This document shows positions 1 through 10,890 of a DNA stretch of 64,000 nt, piece by piece. The notes under the pieces were generated by a model. The model was not told where the DNA came from, did no database searches, and worked only from the letters and a program-made list of their open reading frames with translations. Within the stretch, counting starts at the first letter, position 1, and each line of letters starts with the position of its first letter. Where the stretch lies: NCBI GenBank assembly GCA_029582165.1, contig CM055893.1:25457179-25521178 (forward strand). Reading direction: 5' to 3'. This DNA is from Portulaca oleracea (lineage: Eukaryota; Streptophyta; Magnoliopsida; Caryophyllales; Portulacaceae). The translations under genes and the position numbers were made by a program.

Positions 1-565
1 GGTGGCCGGCGCCGACGAGAAGGTCGGCGGGAGTGGTGGTGGCGCGAGGCGCGGGTTGCGTTTGGTAGAGAGAGGTCGTCGGGTGTGTTAGGGCAAATAG
101 GTGGGAGTATTATGTTTGAAAGGAAAAAGGAGAAGCCGAACAATTAAGAGGCAGGCAAAATTTTCTGGAAAAATTGAAAAACGCGGCCTGCGTTTTCAAA
201 ACGCAACCTGCATTTTGTAAAAATCAGGCGGCCAACGCTGGCTGCATTTTCCTACCTGATGCTGCTATTCCTGTTTTTGCAACTTTTTGACTTGTTTTCT
301 CCTCTTTTCTTTGTTTGCTCCTTATTTTCCCTACAATTTTACATACCAAAAATCCCAACAAATATCTACCAACATAAAATTCGTTAGGTTAAAAGTAATA
401 ATTTTTATAAAAGCCATAAATTCCTTGAATTTTCATCTTTTTCTCTACACACTAAAAGAAAAACATTAGTAAACTTCAAAATTAAAAATTACGCTAAAAA
501 GTAAAAATTTAAAATAAAAATGCTGAATAATTAAAAATGTGGGGAGGAGTAAATTTCAGATAACA
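1..565 (-). repeat. Probable 3' LTR (minus) of the left Athila-type element, incomplete
   Basis: This AT-rich, gene-free stretch lies downstream of the minus-strand integrase, beyond a C-rich (minus: G-rich) tract. It ends at 565 in AACA, which on the minus strand is a TG start next to the polypurine tract. At about 177-230 it holds the AAACGC...GCGTTT palindrome doublet also found in the right-hand flank (5861-6015), which supports an LTR identity. The first 60 bases are very GC-rich. The short ORF inside it has no recognisable content. Confidence 0.5.
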
Positions 566-613
566 GTGTACCTCCCCGAAGTTGCTTTGTTTAACGTCAT
601 TAGCTCGACGTTA
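566..613 (-). other. Polypurine tract with upstream hairpin (minus)
   Basis: On the minus strand a G-rich tract (CGGGGAGG, about 571-578) sits just before the presumed LTR start. It is preceded by a 7-bp stem, TAACGTC at 592-598 pairing with GACGTTA at 607-613. Polypurine tracts prime plus-strand DNA synthesis in LTR elements. A hairpin just upstream of this tract recurs in the other two Athila-type elements of the window. Confidence 0.5.
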
Positions 614-619
614 CGGATC

Positions 620-1758
620 CTACTCGTCAGGGTCCTCTAGTAGTCTTTTTGCTGATTGGAGATCGGGGTCTCTAGCTAAGTATGGCTTCAAACGCTGCCC
701 ATTTACCTTAACTGAATCAGTATTCTCATGCCAAATCTCCACCGCTCCATGAGGGAATGCGCGTATTACTTTGTAGGGTCCCGTCCACCTTGATTTTAAT
801 TTTCCGGGAAAGAGTCTTAGCCTTGAATTGAACATGAGTCCCATGTTGCCTTCCTGAAATCTTCTTCTCATAATATGCTTATCGTGCCAAGTTTTGGTTC
901 TTTCCTTGTAGATTTGGGAATTTTCATATGCCTCTTGTCGTAGTTCATCAAGTTCTTGAAGTTGCACAATTCCTTTTTCCTTCGCAATCTTAGGGTCGAA
1001 ATTAAGAGTTTTAATGGCCCAGAAAGCCTTATGCTCGATTTCAACCGGGAGATGACAAGCTTTTCCGAATATTAACCTATAGGGTGTTGTGCCTAGAGGA
1101 GTTTTGTAAGTAATTCTGTAGGCCCACAACGCATCATCGAGTTTTAGGGACCAATCTTTCCTTGATCTATTAACTGTTTTCTCGAGAATGCTCTTTATTT
1201 CCTTATTCGAGAGTTCGACTTGACATCTAGTTTGGGGATGATAAGGTGTCGCCACCTTATGTTTGACTCCATATTTGGCTAGTAGGGACTCTAGTGGTCG
1301 GTTACAGAAGTGGGTTCCATTGTCGCTAAGGAGCGCTCTAGGAGTCCCAAATCTAGAAAAGATATTCTTTTTGAGGAACTTGATGACTGTTTTTGTTTCA
1401 TTAGTTGGGGATGCTATAGCTTCTACCCATTTAGAGACATAATCTACCGCAATAGAATGTAGAGATTCTTATGGGACGGTGGGAATGGTCCCATGAAATC
1501 TATTCCCCATACGTCGAATAATTCAACTTCTAGCATTCCAGTTTGAGGCATCTCATTTCTTCGAGATATGTTCCCCGTTCTTTGGAATCTGTCGTAACAT
1601 ATAACGTAGCGCCGGACATCTCTCGTAATAGTAGGCTAATAGAAACCTACTTGAAGAACCTTGGCTACCGTCTTGTCGGGTCCGAAGTGTCCACCGAAAG
1701 GAGTAGCATGGAGATGGAATAGCACGTCTCGCACTTCCTCTTCGGGTATACACCGCCT
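620..1758 (-). pseudogene. Integrase, Athila-type (broken)
   Basis: The open part at 620-1255 (211 residues) covers the end of the catalytic core, with [15 protein letters not shown] holding the third acidic residue of the D,D(35)E triad, and the C-terminal GPY/F region ([14 protein letters not shown]). Upstream, 1256-1758 keeps pieces of the HHCC zinc-binding part and the first catalytic Asp in other frames, so at least two frameshifts or stops interrupt it. Integrase would join element cDNA to host DNA in the nucleus; this copy cannot. Confidence 0.8.
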
Positions 1759-2386
1759 CTAAATCACATCACCACAAAGTTTATATAACAGCGGTTCTTC
1801 CCAAACATACCTTTTAACATCAGAGAGGAATTTCTTTTTCTGTTGACAAGTCAGGTCAGGTGGAAGAGCTCCGCAAACCAAGTAATTCACATAATCTGCG
1901 AACCACGGAGCTGAATGGCGATTTATGACTAAGAGTTGTTCATGAGGAAACCACTCAGTGATAGGTAGGTCATCCTTGACTGGAGAGTCAGATTGAAGCC
2001 TTGAAAGATGGTCGGCCACCACATTTTGTAATCCAGGCTTGTCTCGAATCTCAATGTCAAATTCCTGGAGTAATAATACCCAGCGAATAAGACGTGGTTT
2101 CGAATCAGCCTTCGTCATTATATGCTTGATGGCTGCATAATCTGTATAGACTATAACCTAGGAGTTAATTAGATATGGCGTAAATTTGTCTAGGGCATAC
2201 ACCACAGCTAGAAATTCTTTTTCAGTAGTAGTATAATTCATCTGAGCTCCATCAAGAGATTTGCTAGCGTAGTAGATGGCATAAGGTTTTCCATCAATTC
2301 TTTGTCCTAGCACTGCCCCAATCCGGTGCTTGCATTATCGGTGCAGATACCAAAGCCTGTTTCAATTTCAGGAAAGCAGCTAAGCA
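1759..2386 (-). pseudogene. RNase H domain, Athila-type (broken)
   Basis: The stretch at 1759-2118 encodes the end of RNase H and the linker to integrase ([20 protein letters not shown], then [10 protein letters not shown]), motifs typical of Ty3/gypsy pol. The N-terminal half at about 2118-2386 is recognisable in frame (YYASKSLDGAQ-like, TTTEKEFLAVVYALDKF-like) but has an in-frame TAG near 2158 and a frameshift where it leaves the RT frame. Its role would be to degrade the RNA strand of RNA:DNA hybrids. Confidence 0.75.
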
Positions 2387-3607
2387 TTACTCATTGAATT
2401 CGAACGCAACATCCTTGGCAAGTAAGTTTGTGAGAGGCTTTGCTATTTTAGAAAAGTCTTTGATAAATCGTCGATAATACCCCACATGACCTAGGAAGCT
2501 TCTAATACCCTTCACTGATACTGGCGGAGGAAATTTTTCGATTACTTTAACCTGGGCTTTGTCTACTGAAATTCCCTTGCAAGAGATCACATGTCCTAAG
2601 ACTACTCCTTCTTGTACCATAAAATGACATTTCTCCCAATTTAGCACTAGGTTCACCTCTTCACACCTTTGAAGTACCCGTTTTAGATTTTGCAGGCAAA
2701 GGTCAAATGAGGTCCCGTAAACTGAGAAATCTTCCATGAATACCTCTACAATATCATCAATAAACTCGGCAAAGATTGCCATCATACACCTCTCAAAGGT
2801 GGCAGGTGCATTGAACAGTCCAAAAGACATTCTTCTGTAGGCAAAGGTCCCATAAGGGCAAGTGAAGGTTGTCTTTTCTTGATCCTTAGGGTGAATCTGA
2901 ATTTGAAAGAATCCTGAATATCCGTCCAAATAGCAAAAACAGGAATTCTTTGCTAGACGCTCCAACATTTGATCTACAAATGGTAGCGGAAAATGATCTT
3001 TTCTGGTAGCCTTGTTCAGCTTCCTGTAGTCGATACACATCCTCCACCCAGTAACAGTCCTGGTGGGAATTAACTCATTTTTCTCATTCTTGACTACAGT
3101 CATTCCTCCTTTCTTGGGGACTACATGAACATGACTAACCCACTCGCTATCTGAGATAGGATAAATTATCCCTGCCTTGAGTAGTTTCAATGTCTCCTTC
3201 TTTACTACTTCCTTCATGTTTGGGTTGAGTCTCCTTTGATGTTCAACTGAAGGTTTATGGTGTTTTTCAAGGAGAATTCTATGCATGTAGAAAGATGGAT
3301 GTATTCCCTTTAAATCATCGATGACATAACCAATCGCCTTTCGGTGAGCTCGCAAAACTTCCAATAATGAGGATGTTTCCTCTTTTGTCAAAGTTGAACT
3401 CACAATCACAGGATAAGTGGAGTCTGGCCCTAGGAACTCATATCGTAGTGTGTCTGGTAACGGTTTCAGTTCTACTTCTGGGGCTTTAGGCTCCACGCTG
3501 TCAGGATTGTCAGTTAACTTATATTCCTTTTTAGGCTCACTTGTTACCTCATGTGCCTCATCTAATAGCTTTGTGTAGGCTGCTATAGCATCTTCTTCAT
3601 CCTGCAC
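2387..3607 (-). pseudogene. Reverse transcriptase, Athila-type, with FMED active site
   Basis: A 406-residue open stretch covers the RT. It contains [20 protein letters not shown], then FPLPFVDQMLERL, the FQIQIHPKDQEKTTF region, TFAYRRMSFGLFNAPATF and the active-site block VFMEDFSVYG. The family's FMDD box reads FMED here (GAA codon at 2732-2734), so a catalytic Asp is replaced by Glu. The first 70 or so residues are the acidic linker after protease. The reading frame differs from that of the protease upstream, with a frameshift near 3640. The RT is therefore probably inactive even apart from the frameshifts. Confidence 0.85.
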
Positions 3608-5046
3608 CGAGCAATCATTGAGCAGACATAGTTCAAGTGGATCACTTGACTGGCCGTTAGTAGATGCACAGTGACAATTCCCTCAATAGAGTCTATTAGA
3701 TTACAATCATCAGAAAAAGAGGGAAATTTCGCAACATGCTTTAGATTGAATTCAATCTTGTCCGATCCTACATTAAAAGTCATCTTCCCATTTTTAACAT
3801 CAACACGACATCCCGAAGTTGCTAAGAATGGTCTACCAAGGATGATTGGTGTTCGCGAATCTTCGTCCATTTCTAAAATAATAAAATCTACTGGAACGAA
3901 GATTTCCCCTATGTTAATGGGTATGTCTTCTAAAACACCTACCGGGTATTTGATGGAACGATCGGCTAATTGCAGTGCAATCGTTGTAGGTTTTAATTTG
4001 CCTATTCCTAATTTCTTATACATAGAGTCAGGCATTAAGTTAATGCTAGATCCTAAGTCACATAGTGCTCGGTCAATGTGAAGGCTACCTATTTCACAAG
4101 GAATAGTGAAACTTCCGGGATCCTTAAGTTTGGTTGGCAACTTGTTTTGTATTGCCGCACTACAATAGTCGTTTAAGGCCATAATCTCATGTTCTTCTAA
4201 TTTCCTTTTGTTACTAAGTATTTCTTTGAGAAATTTCGCATAAATAGGCATTTGCGTGATCACGTCATTGAATGGAATAGTAACCTGAAGTTGTTTTATT
4301 ATTTCCATAAATTTCCCAAAATGTTTATCATGTTTCGTACTAACTAACCTCTGAGGGTAAGGTGGTACTGGTACATAGACTCTCTGTTTAACTACCGGAG
4401 GCTCCTCTTCCTTCTTTTTCCTCCCCTTATCGGTTTCATCTAAAGGTGATTCTTTTTCTGACACAGGGTCCTTATTAGGAGTGTTATCATTTGAAATTGG
4501 TTCAGTCGAAGTATTTTCAGGAATTCTTCGCTTGGGTTCTTCTAAATGTTTTCCGCTCCTAAGGGTTAGGACACTACAGTCTCTTGATACACTATCGGTG
4601 GAGGAGGTAGAAGCGTCATTCGAGTAAGTCACTTGGGAAGTCAACTTTTCATTCAGGATAGTTAAGGTTTCAATTTTTTCTAGAAGGCATTTAATTGTCC
4701 CTTCTTGTTCTTGCTGGGTTGATAGAAGATTTTTCACTAGAGCTTCTAGGTTTGGCCCTTGGCCAACATGGTGACCCTGTTGAGTTTGGTCGTTATGGTC
4801 TAATTCTTTAGGACAAGCAAGTGTCGCATGATCGGTCGAATGACAAAAATTACATGATAAAAGTAGGGGTGCCGGCGAGTCTTGGTGGTCTATTCTTTTC
4901 AGTAACGAATCAAGTTTAGCAGTTAATAGCGAAATAGCATCAAAATCATGCTTACCTCCCACTCTAGGGCGGGGTTCTGACCACTGCCGAGAGTTGTTCG
5001 CCAGATTCTCGATCAAAGTCCAGATTTCCGACACTGTTTTGCCCAA
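3583..5046 (-). pseudogene. gag C-terminal region and aspartic protease, Athila-type
   Basis: The 487-residue ORF begins in gag. A CX2C-type finger (CNFCHSTDHATLAC) lies near residues 65-80, followed by a low-complexity charged linker. Then comes the retropepsin-like domain, with ALCDLGSSINLMPDSMYKKL around residue 330 and IILGRPFLATSG about 80 residues further. The order gag-finger-protease is that of Athila polyproteins. The ORF overlaps the RT ORF by 25 bases in another frame; the family normally reads through, so this is a frameshift. Confidence 0.8.
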
Positions 5047-5511
5047 GATATTTCCTCCGGCTGCCGAGAGGATGCTTCCTCTTGTTGTCTCGCTTGCTCC
5101 ATTGTAAATACTTTGCCAAAAAGGTGCTGGCGAGTTCGTCGAATGTCCTGATCAAATTTGGTGGAAGTGTATCGAGCCATCCCACGCCTTGCCTTCCAAC
5201 AAAAATGGAATCGACACGTTATTGGCCTTGTAAGTGTCACAAGCTTGACGAAAAATTCGAAGATGTAAGTTCGAGTCTTCATTGGACAATCCATGGAATG
5301 GTGATTTGGATACTAAGTTGAACAAGGATTGTCGTAATTCGAAGTCGTTTGCTTGGATGGTCGGAACGTTGATTGCTAACTGCGTATTAGTGACATTGGG
5401 AGTCAGATACTGCCCGAATGTCATCTGTCGCTGTTCTCCCATCCCTTCTTCCTTTTCCGATTCCGATTTCTGCCCCAAACTAACACCGAAACTGCATTCA
5501 AATTCAATCAA
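4964..5511 (-). pseudogene. gag N-terminal region, Athila-type (three frames)
   Basis: Overlapping minus-strand ORFs at 5152-5511, 5013-5294 and 4964-5185 each hold a piece of one gag. The first has SPFHGLSNEDSNLHLRIF. The last has GWLDTLPPNLIRTFDELAST followed by FLAKY, the standard retrotransposon gag block. The frames change between pieces, so small insertions or deletions have broken the gene. Gag would form the cytoplasmic virus-like particle. Confidence 0.7.
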
Positions 5512-5520
5512 AATACATTG

Positions 5521-6301
5521 AGTTTATACCCCAAACTAAAGAAATTAGCTACTCATGATACTAGAAATAAACATTGTGAAATTTAAACAAGAACAAGAAA
5601 ACATAAAAGCAAAATAGAGATAACTGTGTTCGAATTGGCGGAATCGATCTCTTCGTGTCACCGAATCGATCTCTTTCGTGTTCTTCGATCACAAGTAACA
5701 ACCTAATCTAATAACAATGCTTTGGAATTAATCCTAGAAAAAGTATCTAAATCTACTCTAAAATTTCTTCTGAAAGCTCTCAAAAACGTCGGGTAAAAAA
5801 ATGATTATAAGTTCTCCAAAACATCGCAGAAAAAACCCTTTTATACGCCTGGATTAGGGCATAAAACGCGGGCAGCGTTTAAAAAACGCAGGCTGCGTTT
5901 TGCCCAATTATTGAGACTTCCGCGAAAAAGCGCTGGCTGCGCCCCAAAAACGCGGGTAGCGTTTTCTCTTCTTCTATTTTCAGAAGTTTCTGGACGAGAC
6001 GCGGGCTGCGTTTTGTCCCTCCGCCTTGTGTTGGGCTGGGTCGTGGTTTCTGGGCTATTTTCCTTCTTCTCCTTTTCTTCTTCTTCAATTCCCTTTTTTA
6101 TTTCTTTGAATTTTATGCTATTTCTTCTCCAATTCTTCATGCTTTTTGATATAATTCAATCAATTCCTGTAAAACATTCCGAACTCACGAACAAGTGTAT
6201 AAATGACAGAAATTGACATAAAAATACTACATTTTGGATACAAAAAGCATGAAACTGATATGTTTTGAGCCCTACAAACTTTCTATAAAAACGACTTATC
6301 A
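5521..6301 (-). repeat. Probable 5' leader and LTR (minus) with AAACGC/GCGTTT palindromes
   Basis: This gene-free interval lies upstream of gag on the minus strand. It ends at 6301 in TTATCA (a TG start on the minus strand), after which Tat gag sequence begins at once. It holds two palindrome doublets and a single at 5864, 5884, 5928, 5948 and 5997, of the form AAACGC-(N)5-GCGTTT. No convincing primer-binding site could be found, so the inner LTR boundary is not set. Confidence 0.5.
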
Positions 6302-7492
6302 GTTCCATTATCTGTTCAGCCAACTTTGAAGATAGCTGACAAAGTTGAAGTGCCGAATATTAGGTTAGGTTCAAACCTTCTGAGAACCCTATTCATCATG
6401 TGGAGGAGTTCATGAGGTTGGCACCCTTAAATCGAAATGATGCTGACCTATACTCTACTGTCTTCCCATCCACTCTAGATGGAGAACCAAAGGTGTGGTA
6501 TCACGCACTCACCCTAAATCAAGGCCAACTGGACTGAATTGTTCAAGGCTTTCATCCACCACTACACACGCATCCAGAAGAAACAAGCTACAGTGGATGA
6601 TCTAACCGCCATGAAGCAACGGGATGATGAGTCCTTTATGGATTACTTTGAGAGGTGGCATACGAAATTGTCCCACATCAATGAGACGATTCCTCTTCGT
6701 CTACAGTTATCTACCTTTAAGCAAGGACTCAAGAGCAGCCTATCCAAGCACTTGGGGTATCATGTTGTCAAAGATTTTGATTACTTGAAGGACATCTGTG
6801 TCCAATTAGAAGCCATGCACAATGATAAGACAACTTCGCCTGGATGGAAAGGGTCCAGCTCCAACAGGAGGGCTACTAGTGCAGCTAGCCACCCTCCTAA
6901 AATCATGGAGACTAACTCTATCCAGCGCAAGCGGCCTTATGTACCGAAGTATGAGACTTATACCCCATTGGATGTTCCTTACTCTCAAGTTCTCGACCGT
7001 CTAGTCAAGAAGGGTATTCTTGTTTTGCCTTTACCAAAGGAAGAGCCAGAAATCAAGGGCAGAAATTGGGACACCAACCAATTTTGCCGCTATCACCGTT
7101 GCCGAGGCCATGACACTGAGAAATGTTGGACTCTAAGGAACAAGATAGAAGATATGATAAGGGTCGGGACGCTACCCATGCTGAAAGCCGCTAAGAAACC
7201 AAACTATCAAAGTAATCCTATGCCAGAGCATGCAAATGCTATTTTATGTGGGGATTTCAGCTTCGACCCCTCTGCTTTGATTGTAGAAACAGGGCAACCT
7301 GTCCCCGAGATAGTTGGGTTCCCCGAAGGTCTATTCATCCATGGTATTTGGGACAGTGATGAGGATGATGAGCACGAGCATTCTGAGACAGTATGGACGG
7401 AGAAAGACGAACCTGATGAGATAGCATTCCTTACTTGGTCTGGCCGTCACAATAATAATAGGAACACCACCACACCGATGGATCGCTCCTAA
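6302..7492 (+). pseudogene. gag, Tat lineage (N-terminus lost to insertion)
   Basis: The main open stretch runs 6539-7492 (317 residues), with recognisable gag residues upstream in other frames from about 6310 (VEEFMRLAPLNRNDADLYST region). It contains the retrotransposon gag block (FKAFIHHYTRIQKKQATVDD and DESFMDYFERWHTKLS) and, around residue 185, a zinc-knuckle-like CRYHRCRGHDTEKCWTLR. Gag forms the particle shell and binds element RNA. The 5' end is separated by the left Athila-type insertion, and at least one frameshift lies near 6535. Confidence 0.75.
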
Positions 7493-7621
7493 CCCAACAC
7501 CAACAATGCAGAATGACAATCGTGTCTCTCACAAGATCCTCTACTGTCTCAACTCAAGAAGACCAGAGCAGCGGTTACCATATGGAAACTCATATGCACG
7601 TCACATGCTCATAGACAGAAG

Positions 7622-8980
7622 ATGTTGGATTCTCTTATAGCACTAACTGTATCCCCTACGACAACTCCTGAAACGTTGGTTGCTCATGTTACTACCCAAC
7701 AGGAGATGATTACTTTTCGGATTGAAGATCTACCTCAGGGAGGGGCATCTCACAACAAAGCCCTATACCTCACGGTGCAATGTTCCAACAAAACTATCCC
7801 ACTTGTTCTGGTGGACAACGATTCGACTGTAAACGTGTGCCCTTGGAGAACGGCACAGAAATTGGGAGTACAACAACAACACTTGGCTCAAAATGGTGTA
7901 CAACTCAGGGCCTATGACAATTCACCTCGGAAATCGGTCGGATCCATAGTGTTGCCAATCACTACTGGCAGCGTCACTCGGAATGTGGAATTTGTGGTGC
8001 TAGACATCCCAACCTCTTTCAATTTACTGTTAGGGAGGCCATGGCTTTATGAGTGCAACGCAATAGCATCTACTCTACATCAAAAGGTGAAAATGCTGGT
8101 TCAAGGACAAGTGATCACTATCTCGGGAGAGTCTATCGACGCTATTTTCACTCCTAAACAGTTAACTCTTGAAGTGGAGCACAATTCAATGGATGAAGAA
8201 CTCCACAACTTTGAACTTGTGGCGATGATGTGCAAGGATGAAGCACCTTTTTACTTCGATCCCTACTCAAATCCCAAGGTACATGCTATGCTTAAGAAAC
8301 AAGGTTATTTCCCTGGAATGCCGCTAGGGAAGAATCCGAAGAACAAAATTCCGCCCGTGTTCAAGACCTTCAAACAGCAGGGAAGGTTTGGCTTATGCTA
8401 CAAGCCAACTGAGAAGGAGGTCAGGCTCGCAAAGATGGCTATCGTTAAACAAAAGTGGATGGACAATCCTCCTACTTTATCCTAGATGAAACCCTATCAA
8501 CTCACTCTGAATGGACAGTTTGTTAGGGAGGGTGATGACTTCCCCTACTATGGATTCCCTGAACCCTTTTAGCTGAAGAATAAAGGAATTCAAGTTGCTG
8601 GATTAGAAGTCTTCGATGATTGCTCCATTAATATCGCTACTGTCTTTGTTCCCGCTCAGGACAAACAGCCTCCATTAGAATGGATTCATATGTCTGGGAG
8701 CAACATTTTATGCATGTTGTTTGGACAAGAAGCTACCCCGGAGAAGTCAGAAGTTGATGTTGTCGTTGCTGCGCTGTCTAACCCAAGCTTTGATCCAAGT
8801 CTCATGATTGCTGAAGACGGAGGAGTTAAGGCGGTCTCGTGGGTCGATGTTGAGGAGAATAACATTGCGTTATCTATAGGAGAGTTTGTTCCTAAGGACA
8901 TAGAGCCAGGTTTTAATGGTCAAGTGAGTCTGGTCTTGAGTCTGCTGGCGATGTATTCCTTTTTGCATTCAATAAGATGA
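7622..8980 (+). pseudogene. Aspartic protease and G-patch-like region, Tat lineage
   Basis: The ORF at 7622-8485 has the retropepsin core: VLVDNDSTVNVCPWRTAQKL (family normally DGGS or DSGS, so the glycine after the Asp is lost) and SFNLLLGRPWLYE about 70 residues on. The C-terminal part, KQGYFPGMPLGKNPKNKIPP, resembles the glycine-rich G-patch-like segment seen after the protease in Tat/Ogre elements. After a stop at 8483 the coding signal continues, with further stops, to 8980. Between gag and this ORF (7493-7621) are stops only. Confidence 0.7.
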
Positions 8981-10165
8981 ACCTTTCTGCTTACTCTAAT
9001 TCTTCTTTCCCCTCTTCCCTGAGCTACTGCGCCAATAATAATCTTGAATTTAATGAACCCTTAAAAGAATTTTCTAATGAACATGAGCATAAAATGGCGG
9101 TGTTGGAAGACACCATCACCATAAATGTGGGCAAAGAAGAACAACCTCAGGAGTTGAAGTTAGGTAGCTCGCTCACGGTAGAAGAACGGGTAGCATTCAC
9201 ACAGCTTCTGAAGGAATTTGTGGATGTATTCGCATGGTCCTATGAGGACATGCCTGGGATTGACAGGGAAATTGCGGAACATACTATACCCTTGCTTGCT
9301 TCCTAATGCGAAGCCAGTTCGACAAAAGGCTAAAAGGATCAAACCTAAATGGGCTAAGAAGATCGAGGAAGAGGTGATCAAGCAGCTTAACGCTAAGTTC
9401 ATCAAAGCAGTCCTATACCCCGAGTGGATTGCTAACATTGTCCCAGTACCCAAGAAAGATGTGAAGGTGTGCATGTGCGTAGATTTTCGAGACCTCAACA
9501 AAGCCAGTCCTAAGGATAGTTTCCCTTTACCTCACATCGATGTATTAGTGGGTAACACTTGCGGGCATGAACTACTATCCTTTGTGGATGGATATGCGGG
9601 TTATAACCAAATCAAAATGGCGGAGGAAGACATAGAGAAAACCTCATTCACTATACCATGGGGAACATACTATTATGTGGTTATGCCTTTTGGTCACAAA
9701 AATGTTGGGGCAACATACCAACGGACAGCCAACACCCTACTTCATGATATGATGCATATAGAGGTAGAGGTTTATGTGGATGACATGATCGTAAAGTCCA
9801 AAACAAGGGAAGGGCACATTCCTAACCTTCGCAAGTTTTTCCTCCGGCTTCGCAAATACAAAATGCGGCTCAACCCAGCAAAGTGCACCTTCGGTGTCAC
9901 CTCTAGGAAGCTGCTAGGCTATGTGGTTAGCCAACGAGGCATTGAAGTAAACCCTTCGAAGATAAAGGCTATCCAAGAGTTGCAACCACCTAGGATAGAA
10001 AAAGAGATAAGGGGTTTCCTAGGACGAGTCCAATATATCAGCAGGTTCATCTTGAAGCTTACCATGACGTCTGAACCTTTGTTCAAGAAACTAAAGAAAG
10101 GAAGCAAAATAGAATGGGACGATCAATGTCCAGCGGCCCTCGACAAAAACAAGGAATATTTGTAA
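8981..10165 (+). pseudogene. Reverse transcriptase, Tat lineage
   Basis: The N-terminal linker ORF (8977-9306) and the main RT ORF (9218-10165, 315 residues) are in different frames, so a frameshift lies near 9290. Motifs in order: MCVDFRDLNKASPKDSFPLP, FVDGYAGYNQIKM, EKTSFTIPWGTYYYVVMPFG, and the active site VYVDDMIVKSK with the YVDD codons at 9773-9784. The thumb region PPRIEKEIRGFLGRVQYISRF follows. The catalytic residues are intact even though the frame is not. Confidence 0.85.
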
Positions 10166-10890
10166 CATCCTCCAGTCCTCATGCCGTCGGTACCAGATGA
10201 GCCTCTACTCCTTGACCTTACCGTGACTAGATCTGCAATGGGGGCTATGCTAGCTCAGAAGGATAAAGGTCAAGAGAGCGCCATCTACCACTTGAGCAAG
10301 AAATTCTTGCACTACGAAAGTCGATATGCAGACATAGAGAAAATGGCTCTTGCGCTAGTATGGGCCACCAAGAAGTTAAGACATTACATGCTTTCACATA
10401 CTGTATATGTCATAGCTGAGAATAATCCCATCAAGTTTATCATGGAGCAACCTACCATCAACAACCGCATTGCTCAATGGGTGGTGATGCTTTCAGAGTT
10501 CAATCTTCTGTACTTGCCTCAGAAGTCCATCAAGGGACGAGTTGTTTCATATTTCCTGGCTGCCTCACCATCACAAGAACCTCCAAGCACTCACTTGGAA
10601 TTCCCAGATGAGGATGTATTTTTCACTGACGAAATAACATGGGAAATGTATTTCGACGGAGCTTCTAACCAAATGGGTTGCGGAGTGGGAGTTTTATTAA
10701 TCTCTCCAAAAGGGACACATGTCCCTGTATAAGTGAAGTTGGACTTTGATTCTACTAACAATGCCGCAGAATATGAGGCATGTATTAAGGGTTTGCAAGC
10801 CGCCTTGGCCTTACACCATGTAAAGGTCTTTGGGGATTCTATCCTCATCATTAATCAGGCTAAAAATACATGGAAGGTCTGGAATGAATG
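10166..10890 (+). pseudogene. Tandem RNase H domains (retroviral-type and archaeal-type)
   Basis: The first RNase H (about 10181-10570) shows LDLTVTRSAMGAMLAQKDKG, then YHLSKKFLHYESRYADIEK and ALVWATKKLRHYM; the usual second-box Asp is changed. A second RNase H follows from about 10636: WEMYFDGASNQMGCGVGVLL, then after an in-frame TAA at 10730-10732, NNAAEYEACIKGLQAALAL and VFGDSILIINQ. This archaeal-type domain is diagnostic for the Tat lineage. The TAA separates its first catalytic Asp from the Glu. Confidence 0.8.

Larger units (their letters stand above)
1..6301 (-). mobile_element. Athila-type Ty3/gypsy retrotransposon, minus strand, left end outside window
   Basis: Read on the minus strand, gag, protease, RT, RNase H and integrase follow one another from about 5511 down to 620, the Ty3/gypsy order. 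The RT and protease sequences are of the Athila type (CDLGSSINLMP protease motif; RT with a FMxDFSVYG active site). The plus-strand terminus at 6301 ends in CA and is followed directly by Tat gag sequence, so the element appears inserted into the Tat-1 gag gene. No archaeal RNase H and no env-like ORF is seen. Every domain has frameshifts or stops, so the copy is dead. The two ends do not align well with each other, so the LTR pair could not be defined. Confidence 0.8.

Noticed and set aside
3671..4081. Plus-strand ORF of 136 residues
   Set aside because: Lies opposite the protease coding region and has no recognisable motif; a shadow of the antisense strand.
5521..5640. Primer-binding site for the left Athila-type element
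   Set aside because: I looked for the complement of the tRNA-Asp-type site used by the other Athila and for a tRNA-Met-type site; neither is present.
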